In this document: positions 55,509-64,000 of the stretch, in pieces | Layout: every line of letters begins with the position of its first letter | Position numbering within the stretch: position 1 is the first letter of the stretch | From: Diphasiastrum complanatum | Lineage: Eukaryota; Streptophyta; Lycopodiopsida; Lycopodiales; Lycopodiaceae | NCBI GenBank assembly: GCA_029204225.1 | Contig: CM055106.1 | Location: 7,827,760-7,891,759, forward strand | Direction of reading: 5' to 3' | DNA length: 64,000 nucleotides | Notes under the pieces: generated by a model | The model's database searches: none | What the model saw: only the letters and a program-made list of their open reading frames with translations | What the model was told of the DNA's origin: nothing | Program-made: the position numbers and the translations under genes

Positions 55509-56224
55509 ATAGATGCACCGCGATTCTGAATCGCGATTCAGAAACGCGTTTTGGGACTTTCCCAGAATCGCGCAGAATCGTCGTTTTTTTTTCAAAATTT
55601 GTTTAGGCAATATGGATATCAGATGAAAGCTCTGATTGAGAGCATTATGACCGTGAAGTTTGCCAACTGTTTCGGGTGCGAAACACGAAAAAGTGTGTTT
55701 TCACTCAGGGAGTTGGAAGGCCAAATCATGAAGAGGCCTTACCGTCGGGGCCGGTAGACCCCGGCCCCCCACCGGGGGGCTACCGCCCCCCGAACCCCCT
55801 AGAGCTTCCTGCTATATAGACACTATAGATAAAAATGCTACCGCCCCTCCTAGATAAAAATGGGGTCCAAATGTGCGCCGAGAAGGGCCCAATATTTATG
55901 CCCCCAACTGTATACACGTTGCACTCACATCTCCAGTGAAACGATTGCAAAAGTGATCATCATCCATACAGTTGATAGCCCAAACTGTAGGATTAACATT
56001 TACTGAAAACTAGAGCAAATGACAACCAGATACCTACTGAAAATAAGATCTGTTTGTGCCTCATCTACTGCACTTCTGGGAGGCAAAACGTTGGTTTGAC
56101 CATTGATCCCCTAAGAAAATTTCAGCCATAAGCTATTTTTCCAAAAAAAAAAAAATTTCGATTATGGGTTCAGAATCGCAATTCGCGAATCGCGGGCCCA
56201 GCGAATCGCGATTCGGTGCATCTA
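55509..56224. mobile_element. Terminal-inverted-repeat element with GAATCGCGATTC subterminal words
   Basis: The left end reads CATAGATGCACCGCGATTCTG and the right end, reversed, TCATAGATGCACCGAATCGCG; a 13-base perfect stretch CATAGATGCACCG is shared. Inside both ends GAATCGCGATTC-like palindromes recur (55521-55545, 55563-55575; 56170-56215). If the repeat starts at GATGCACCG, the flanks are TA on both sides, a Tc1/mariner-type target. The centre has a GC-rich inverted block at 55744-55800. No transposase frame, 716 bp: non-autonomous. Confidence 0.7.
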
Positions 56225-56426
56225 TGAACTAGACATCAACAAGAGAGCTCTTGAGAAATAGTATAGATAAAAAAAAAAGTGTGCAATTATTTGAGCACAT
56301 GAAATGGTTGTGTCAAGTCCAAGATCTAAATAGAACAAAAAACCACACTGAAATTTTTGGGAAAAGTGTATGGACAATAGATTTCTAGTTAGATTTTGCT
56401 GTCTGATGCTCTTTGAAAAAACTAAA

Positions 56427-56720
56427 TCAATGCCTCTTGAAAACAAAAAGGGATCCACGAGAACCTTTTCCAAGCCTGATTCTCTCATCCAAATACAATA
56501 CAGCAATTTTGACTTGGCTATTGCCACCATAGTGAAATTGGATTGATCCTAGTTTGAAAGATGGTGAATCAAATGTTACTTCAATCCAATTGTTCTCCAG
56601 AGCCCTCAATTTACCTGCATTGTATATGTAATCAACTAGAAAAGATCAAAGTGACATCATACTGACATCAGACATATACTAGCAATGTGGGGAGCTATAA
56701 CCATCCCCACAGTAACATTA

Positions 56721-56804
<84 letters not shown>

Positions 56805-57799
56805 CACCTTTCAGTGATACCTCCCCACTAAACAAGCCAAACAAAGAAAAAGCCACTTTGTTCCCCACAATGTCAGGAGGAGAAATTGTCTGCACCATTT
56901 CCTTAGTCTTCAGCAAAGCTCGCCCAATTGCGCTCCGATAGTAGCCTCCTGAAGCAGTAGGGTTTGAGCTGTATTCTACATCCCACTCTGCATCAATGGA
57001 TAGAATTGCATCATATCAACAGCAGTAGTATGTATGCCTCACTTGAGAGGCTCTGCTCTAGGACACTCTTAAGAAACGTAATTCAGGTTCATTTTGCTTC
57101 TTAGTAACCATAAATACACAACATATCACAAAACCCCGCAAGCCCATCAATGGCCACTCGCATACCTCCAAAGATTAGAGGGCTATTTAGTGGCTCAGGA
57201 ATGCACAGTTGTTCCAGCTGAGCCACCAGCTCAGAAACTTTCAAATGATCCTCTTTGCGAAGAGCTGCTCCTCTGTCTGTGCCCGCCACCTTCACCTTCG
57301 ACTCTGATTAGTATAGCATCCCGCAATCCTTTGTATTAATGGAAAAAAAACAGCACTCTGTTTGTGAAATATGAGTTTCTATAGACCTCTGTCTTTCCCT
57401 ACCTTAGTCCAACAAGCTTCTGACAAAATTAAGCAGACAGGGTCTTACAAGAGCCAGCAGATTGTCCACAAGGAGCTGAGAATCCTTCCTAGCTGTCCCA
57501 GCCAAAGGCGTAGTTGTAGCAGACTCTCTGAAATTCATGAAAATAATGCCAGGTCGCCTTCTGTCATTTCCTGATCCTTTGGTGGATGGCAGCGCTGATG
57601 AATAATGAGAAAGAAAGTGCGATGCAGGGGGCAAAGGACATGCCCTATAGTGGCCAGAAGCTTTAAAGAGAGAAAACTTTGCAGTAGTAGCAGCAGCAGC
57701 AGCGCTATCAGAAAGAAAGGAGTCGTTGCGAGGAGAGTAATAGCAACAAGACGTGGAAATAGAAGAAAAGCGAGTAGCAACGGTGCAGGGAAACGCCAT
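56427..57799 (-). CDS. PAP8 (FBN8)-like: Plastid-lipid-associated protein / fibrillin 8-like (four exons)
   Basis: Exons on the minus strand: 57799-57449, 57295-57166, 56987-56808, 56614-56427, about 282 residues; junctions use GT/AG (GGAG|GTATG, CAG|AGTGG; AAAG|GTGCC, CAG|GTAAA) and keep the frame. The first intron's acceptor (57296) is the least certain. The N-terminal 60 or so residues are rich in Ser, Ala and Arg without acidic clusters, like a chloroplast transit peptide. The PAP/fibrillin domain follows: PLIFGEWDVEYSS across the exon 2-3 join, GGYYRSAIGR, LKTKEMVQ, FSGEVSLKG, then GSIQFHYGG and the family's C-terminal RLGKGSRGSLFVFKR. Length and motif order fit fibrillin 8 of Arabidopsis, thought to bind lipids in thylakoid or plastoglobule membranes; its exact role is unclear. 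ATG 57799 is the first in frame (57805 is GTG). No stops; probably functional. Confidence 0.9.
56723..56803. repeat. (GT)n(GA)n compound microsatellite in intron 3 of the fibrillin gene
   Basis: 47 bases of GT then about 34 of GA on the plus strand. On the coding (minus) strand it begins six bases after the donor GTGCC and fills 81 of the 193-bp intron. Confidence 0.96.
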
Positions 57800-57802
57800 A
57801 CC

Positions 57803-57860
57803 CACAACCTGCTACACACCTTTCTCGCCCTCACAACCTGCTACACATCTTTCTCGCCGT
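57803..57860. repeat. 29-bp tandem duplication in the fibrillin 5' UTR
   Basis: CACAACCTGCTACACACC and CACAACCTGCTACACATC followed by TTTCTCGCC recur at 57803-57831 and 57832-57860, just upstream of the start codon on the minus strand. A shorter repeat (TACATTGTGGAGGGTG / TACATTGTGGAAGGTG) follows at 57869-57913. Confidence 0.85.
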
Positions 57861-60800
57861 CTATTGTTGTACATTGTGGAGGGTGCCCCATCATACATTG
57901 TGGAAGGTGTTGGGCATTCTCCTTGGGTTCGGCTTTTCACAATTTTTTGCCTAGATTTTTTTTAAAATTAAAACTAGGCAAAATTTTATTTACCCAGCAC
58001 ATTCCATTGCGTAATGAATATTTTGACTTTTTTCACATGTACATTATGAATCATAATAAACAGTTTGACTTTGATCGACCAATGTAAAACTGCCACATGG
58101 CAACCATATGTCAAACACCTGACAGGCAGGCTGAAAAGCGCAACACACGGATTTTCAAAAAAAAAGATACATATTCTGCTTTTTAAGTTGTCCAAAAATG
58201 AGCATAATAAGCAACAAGTATCCATTACATGCTCTTAAAAAAAACCCCAAACTCAAAAAATGCAAGCCAATCGTGTCCGCATTTTTACATTATATTGTCC
58301 ACCAAGTGCAGTTGCTTCACCCTGTGCACCACTTGTGAAAGTGGTGATTTCCGAGATCTAAAGATTGGAAGATATATATATGTGTCATCTATTAAGGGTT
58401 GCTAGATGTATACCATCTTTTCGCCATCATCATCATACATTTTTTGTACCATTACTAAGAAGTTTGTCATAGCGCAAAATATGTTCATTTTTATTTGTGC
58501 ACGAGAGCGGTCCATGCAAAGGGCCCATCTCCCTTTCATATTGCATGTGACCGGAAGGATTGATGGATCAAAGTGTTGATGGATGGCTGGTTAGAAGCAT
58601 TTTAAAAAAAAAAGATTTGCACCAAGTTTGTACAATTTGTTGCTGGACATTTGAGATTTCTGAATCATTAGCAATTAACTTGAGTAGTTGGTTTACTCCG
58701 GTGGAAAGTTAATTGGTTAAGCAAACAATGTGAAGGGAATTTACCAAAAACTGTTTGTTTTAATCTATATTGTTTATAAGCCGCATGATTTGTGAGTCAT
58801 CAAAATTCATCAATAAAAATTATGTGCATAGAATATAAAAAATTCTTGGTATGAATTATTTCTCGAATGAAAAATAGACACAATTATTGTTTGTATCCCA
58901 GTGAGCTCATATTGGATGATAGAGTTTAACAAATATCAAGAATAACCACTAAATTCAGTTGGAATTCAGCAAAACTTTGTAAATTCTAGATTTTGTTCTA
59001 GATGGTTAAAGTTTTTTGTAATTGAAGACGGATACTAAAATGCTTTTGGTATGTCTTTGATTATCTGATGAATGTGGAATTCGGATAGTTCACATTTAGA
59101 TTAAGAATCCAATTTGAAGAATATTCATAATATCCAGTATTTTTTTCCTAGGGAGAAAGATTTTAGAAGGATTCTTATATTTTTTGAGTGGACATATACT
59201 CTCCAGTATTCTTTAATGATTATGGTTGGAGATTCCAGTGAGTGACGAATCATAAGAATCTAATTATTTGTGAAAGATGAGTCATGAATAAATACTTGAT
59301 TATTATCAGTGGATAATAATAAAATATGATGATTCTTAAGTATGTCAAGCAATTCCCGATCTCCTAAATGAGTTGAGATTTTAGATCACTATTTTGAAAA
59401 TCTAGATCTCTTTACTCCATTGTTTTATTGAGAACATCTCACAAGCATTTCTCGTAAAGTAAATTGTTCTTGCTTATGGAGAGTTTTGCTTACTTTAGTA
59501 GATGGTATTATGCTATAGATTGTAGTCTATAAATGCTGTGTACGAGATCCAACCTAGACTTCCAGATTTATAGGAGACAGGTCAACCTATTGAGATTCAA
59601 ATAGATTGCAGATTTTTTGTATGAGATCTTAGAAATGGAGCATTTACTCATTACCTACAATGAAAAGTGAATCAAAAATGGTGTCACATCCCTACTTATA
59701 GACAAAGTAAGGGTTAGGGTTTTTGGTGCACTCAAAACCATGTGCCATAAGAACTTGAGTTTAATAAAAGTTTTAAACTACTTGGGTCTTTTTAGTTTTA
59801 GGCCCATTTGAGCATAGATCTATTTCTACTTCTCGTGCCATAGGCTTACGAGTACAGTGCACCTGTTGGTGAGGTCCTAGGCTTTGTTTTCACTCGTGGG
59901 TCGGTCCACGACTTTTGTCGACTTTTCTGGTATTGGCGTTCCCGGTACATGTTTTTCAATGCTCCTTAATGTAGTTTGTAAGCTCGATTCCTTCACTCAA
60001 TATTCGTTAGGCTCTTTTGGCATCTGAAATATGTTAGAAGAATCTTCACTAGAATCTTCTAATATGCCCCCACTACTAATTTGGTGATAGTCCCTTGGCA
60101 CCTGTGTATGTCATTGACGTTGGCGTGCGTGGCGATGTGAGACCGTTGCGAAAGAGGGTGCAAAAAGGGGTATAGACAAGAGGGGGAAAAGATTATGCAA
60201 AAAGTTAAGAAAAAAATTTAGCGACAACTAAATTGAGATTGAGATGGGAAAAACCAAGAAAGTATATGTACAATGAGATAAAGGAAAAATAAGAAAGAAA
60301 AAATGAAATGAACGCTGAAAAACAAGAAAAATAAAAGTGAGTCTCTTGATGCTTTTTTTGGAACTCTTTTTTAGTGTCACATGTGCCAAATCCCAAACTA
60401 ATAGCAATTACAATAGAAGTAAAGCTAATAGCAAGAAAAGTACAAGACCATCAAGATAGCATATCCATAGAAAACTAGAAACAATGAGATCTCAATGGAA
60501 TCACATTAGCAATGAAATAAAGAGTACAATCAATGGAAATTGAGCATGGGTTCATGTGGATAGGGCACATGAGACCTAACAATGGAGATCCTTATGGCTC
60601 ACATTCACAAGGAGGAAGCAAGAAGCTCTCACTTGCAAATGAGCCAAAAGATTCACAAATTGATGTCTCTTGCCTAGTTATAGACAATGCTCTCACTTAA
60701 CTTAACTTAACCATCTTGAGGGATAGTTAGCCCTTGTTAAGTATTATTCAAACTAGATTCTTGTCCTATTATCCTTATCAACTACTTTGGAGGGCCTAAA

Positions 60801-60924
60801 GAGAGAACCGTCTTAATCTTAAGGCTAATAGCTCCTTTTGGGCCTACAAAGCTTATATTGGATATTATCTTGCATGTATAAGCATGGATGTACTGAATAT
60901 ACATGACATACAAGGTGTGGAAAC
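57861..60924. other. Intergenic upstream of the fibrillin gene, no gene seen
   Basis: AT-rich throughout, with no supported frame over 80 codons. The fibrillin promoter should be in its first kilobase. 59580-60150 has a CCCCCAC run (60065-60072) that could be a minus-strand PPT, but no LTR pair was found. Confidence 0.35.
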
Positions 60925-61500
60925 ATGCTTCAGGGAGATTTCTCTAGTTGTTGGCCCTTCGCATTCTGCATCGCGGATCTTTCGATGGTTTCAGCAACCA
61001 CGCGGTTGAAGCGGGACCACAATGTGCTGCGCGTTATGGATTACGAGCAAATTGGGCCGAACGTCGGGTGCATATTCCCCCAGAAAATCTGTCGTATACC
61101 ATCTTTCCAACCTCGCTATATTAACGAATGATGTTGTAGATAGGCGATGGTAGGTCTGGTATAAGGGGATTTGATCCACGATGGCCAGAGTTTTGAAGGC
61201 TTTATTCGGATTGAAACAGTACTTGCCGAAGCACATGTCACTTTTGCAGTTGTCAACAATGTCTCCACATTATAATAGGCCTCCAAGATGATGGGATCTA
61301 GAGAATTAGCCGCATCGGTCATGAATCGGTTGAGAGCCCTTTGGCAAATCGACCGTTGTGCTCCAATCATTTTTAGACTTTATTAATGGCCAATTATAGG
61401 CCCCAACGCTTGGAGTCTTCAGAACTATCCATGATCTTCTTCTGAATATTGGATGGTACATTGGATCTGCTCATAAAACCGCAGGAGCTGTAAGATACTC
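60925..61500 (-). pseudogene. Broken minus-strand frames, unknown protein
   Basis: Two overlapping minus frames are protein-like: 61236-60991 (AFKTLAIVDQIPLYQTYHRL, ARLERWYTTDFLGEYAPDVR) and 61370-61116 (RALNRFMTDAANSLDPIILE). They appear to be one protein with a frameshift near 61210. I recognise no domain; position next to the following frames suggests one decayed gene or element ORF. Confidence 0.4.
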
Positions 61501-61875
61501 CCTGATAAGCTTTGATTTGCGCATGATCACCGCCTTCTGCCATTTTGGTTGTGGATGTAGAAGGGCCAAGAGGTTGGTCGGTGTCAACTTTAGGAGCTCG
61601 TCGAGCTTCTCTGGTAACGTATAGTCGCCTTGTGTCTTGATATCAGGATATTGCTTGATGAAGAGTGCCGACTGCTCTGAATCAGGTACTGAAAACACTT
61701 TTTGGTACGAATGCTTGTGTACCGCCATAGGGTCAGGGAGGTTGTCAACGGTGCAAGGAGGAACGGTGGATGTGGATGGAAGATCAAATTTGGGGGGTGA
61801 AGAAACAATGGGAGGCGATATGGTGTGAGGTGGTGAGGAGCCACAAGGAGGAGATGAAATCTCAAGCACGAGCAT
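61471..61875 (-). pseudogene. Pro/Ser-rich unknown frame
   Basis: 134 codons: an N-terminal Pro/Ser stretch (SSPPCGSSPPHTISPPIVSS), then a less biased half, YPDIKTQGDYTLPEKLDELL and NLLALLHPQPKWQKAVIMRK. A stop separates it from the upstream frame. Possibly the continuation of 62581-63192. Confidence 0.35.
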
Positions 61876-61982
61876 ATTAGGATCAATTGGAAATGTGGTG
61901 GTGGCTTTGGCCTGAGCGACGTACTAGAGATCCTGGTTGAAGGTGCGGTCTCCGCCAGTTTGGAGGTCAAAATGAGGGAGGG

Positions 61983-63340
61983 TTAGCTAGAGTTGTTGGT
62001 AGTCAATAGTGGAGGTGGATTCGATGAAGGGGAAGTTAGAGATGGAGCAAGGATGATGGATGGATGGATCTTGGACAATGCCATTATAATGTGCCAAGGC
62101 CGCGTTTTAGTAGATGATGAGGGTGGTGGGATGGTATTGGTGGCAATCATAATAGAGTTTTTGGAACTTGTTATAGGCGAGACAGAGGGCCTCAAGAAGG
62201 GCGGCGGTGGAGGTGTGACAGTGCTTGATGTGCTCTGCAAAAGCGTCAGACGGCTTCTCTACTCTTGTTGGCTGGTACTCTGGCCCTAAAACGCTCCTAA
62301 TCCAATGTTGTTTGTTTCAATGGCGTTCAGATTGGTACGTTTGTTGTGTGGTCTTTTCCTAGATGACGAGCTCGATCTGAAGTTTGGACACAAGTTGTAG
62401 GTGTTGTTGAGCTACGAGTTACGCCTTCTTGAGTTGGTCCTTGAGTTGTTGGTGGACCTGTACCTAGTTTTCAACTCTCTCTCTTTTTCATTATCTTTTT
62501 TCAGCTGCGCGATCTGATCAGTCAACGCCTACAGTGTTTGCCATGCCAACAATTGGTTGCGAGACTGCTCAATAGCTCGTTCATCGAGCATTTGGTGGAG
62601 TTGTTGTTGGAGGCCCGTTAAGGCAGTCCAACAACCCAACATCTGAGGGTCCCAACTGGCTGAAGGTGGCAAAGTTAGGATGGGGGGTGGAAGTGGAGTG
62701 GTGACGAAGATGGTGGTGATGGGTGGAACCGTGGTGGAGATGATGGCAAGCGACAATAGGGGTAACGATGGAGGTGGTAAGAGCGACGGCGGTGGAAATG
62801 ACTGTGGGGAAAATGGGAGAAGAGGTCAGTGAAACAGTGACAATGAGAGAGGATGACGTAGTGATGGCGAGAGTAGTGATGGGAGAAGCGATGAAAGTTA
62901 CGAAAGTGGAGGAAATGGGAGAAGAGACGGCTGGACTAATGGGGCTATGGATAGGAGACGTGACTTGAAGTATGGGAGAGGAATGGATGGGACTGGTGTG
63001 CATGTGGGTAGATGGCGTGGGTGATGAGGTGAAGGAGAACGATTGTTGGCATGCCAACAATTGCACGAGTGCGTCCTTGGGAGAGGAGTTGGCTGATGGG
63101 GAGGAGCGCATAGGCATTCGGACACCTATGTTTTCCAGATGAGTGAAGGCAATGATGGTAATCAAACCACCGCAGGTGATCTGGGTGGGCATTTGAAAGC
63201 AGTCTATAACTCCTTAGCAAGAAGCGAGGCCCAATCATAGATCGTGTTCGGTCCCTCCATTATGGTCAGCATGACCACGACTTGTTTGGACACGCGTAGA
63301 GGGCGATGGGAGCTCACAAGGATGGTGGCGGACATGAATT
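61983..63340 (-). pseudogene. Ser/Thr/Pro-rich unknown frames
   Basis: 62581-63192 is open for 203 codons: an N-terminal QITCGGLITIIAF, then long Ser/Thr/Pro/Ile-rich low complexity (SPISPAVSSPISSTFVTFIA), then a His-rich stretch. In 63340-63200 another frame has IYDWASLLAKEL. The mix of a conserved-looking hydrophobic block and low complexity suggests a decayed multi-exon or retroelement-linked ORF. No domain assigned; it could be partly chance from repetitive GATGG/GTGGTG sequence. Confidence 0.35.
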
Positions 63341-64000
63341 TATCACATCACGGAGATTTAAACTATTGATATGTGTAATCAAGTATCTGTCATTGGTTTT
63401 GGTCTTAACTAACTTCACCTTAATCCGGAAGGAAGAGTTATCAATAGCAATTCCATAAATAGTTGGTCCATTGTTAGCACTCTATTCTACGTGAATCTAT
63501 GTATAGGGAACTTAGGGCTATGCATGGCTATGTGCCCAGGTTGCTTTTGGCTCTATCTATTGAGGCCAAACTCGCCCTACTCCTCATTGTGATCATTGAT
63601 TCATTGTCAGGGTTTCACTCTACCTTCATGCTTCTTATTCCATGTCTTGGGGGTGAAGCTTCTAGAGTTGATTGGTTGCATCTACTTGGTTGGGTGGTTG
63701 CTCCATAGTGTGTTTTTCATTGTGTTTTGTCTTGTAAGCAGGATCTTAGGGAGCTTCCCTTATATTGGTATTAGAGCAACTTCCAAGGTGGATAGCAAGG
63801 TTGCAAGTGGGTATACTATCCCGGTTTCAATTTGCATGTTGCTAAGATCCATTACTCTTGGAATTCTTTGTGGTTTTATGGAGAATTTTCCTTGAAGGCC
63901 AATTTGTGATGCTTTTTTGGAGCTTTTTCTTGTGTAGATCAAATCTTTGATAGATCTAAATTTTTCAGCAAACATACTTTCATTTTAGGGTTCATTAATG
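63341..64000. other. Probable Copia LTR end with PBS at the window edge
   Basis: TGGTATTAGAGC at 63766-63777 is one base from the canonical PBS, preceded by CTTATAT. The upstream 300 bp could be its LTR (plus strand), and 63778 to the window end its leader. No gag is reached, so the assignment rests on the PBS only. Confidence 0.45.

Noticed and set aside
57803-57805. GTG as start of the fibrillin protein
   Set aside because: Plant nuclear genes rarely use GTG; an ATG two codons later (57799) gives the same transit peptide.
1-64000. CRISPR arrays, bacterial operons, rRNA or tRNA genes
   Set aside because: No regular spacer-repeat pattern, no operon-like gene packing, and no tRNA cloverleaf or rRNA core could be read; all repeats are eukaryotic transposon or simple-sequence types.

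Overview
The window is land-plant nuclear DNA: AT-rich, intron-containing genes and long intergenic stretches packed with decayed LTR retrotransposons whose primer-binding sites match plant initiator-Met tRNA (TGGTATCAGAGC). The lineage cannot be fixed from the sequence. The type III polyketide synthase differs from the usual angiosperm chalcone synthase pattern at several active-site positions, so a non-angiosperm is possible but unproven.

Only three genes look like ordinary host genes, all on the minus strand. At 9675-11784 is a two-exon WEB/PMI15-family coiled-coil protein (chloroplast-movement type). At 41158-42458 is a two-exon chalcone-synthase-like enzyme of 389 residues, with an intact Cys-His-Asn triad but an altered substrate pocket. 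At 56427-57799 is a four-exon plastid-lipid-associated protein (fibrillin 8-like), with an apparent transit peptide and a microsatellite just inside its third intron.

The rest is mobile DNA. Region 1-5.9 kb: a Copia gag gene split by a second, non-autonomous Copia element; a 5-bp target duplication and a later 1.1-kb inversion can be read from the sequence. Region 7-8 kb: small RT and gag scraps. Region 15.6-18 kb: a Copia LTR and protease/integrase remnants. Region 19.2-25.2 kb: a Ty3/Gypsy element with a 240-bp tandem duplication over its RT active site and a 979-bp tandem duplication of its 3' end. Region 25.4-26.9 kb: further tandem and direct repeats. Region 29.4-33.8 kb: a structurally complete but coding-dead Copia element with both LTRs, PBS, PPT and near-perfect 5-bp target duplication; a CT microsatellite has expanded in frame inside its RNase H. 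Region 34.6-40.8 kb: a mosaic of Gypsy and Copia fragments in both orientations. Region 45.6-51.0 kb: a CACTA (En/Spm) transposon derivative with clusters of the palindromic word GCGTGGATTATCCACGC near both ends. Region 51.0-53.0 kb: a chimeric Copia fragment ending in an LTR of the same family as the first element. Region 55.5-56.2 kb: a terminal-inverted-repeat element rich in GAATCGCGATTC words. Region 61-63.3 kb: broken Ser/Pro-rich minus-strand frames that I do not recognise.

The three host genes show no functional link beyond two probable chloroplast-related roles. I found no convincing new multi-gene system. The most unusual items are the reshaped PKS active site, the palindrome-bearing CACTA ends, the GAATCGCGATTC element, the reconstructable nested insertion plus inversion, and the in-frame microsatellite birth inside RNase H.
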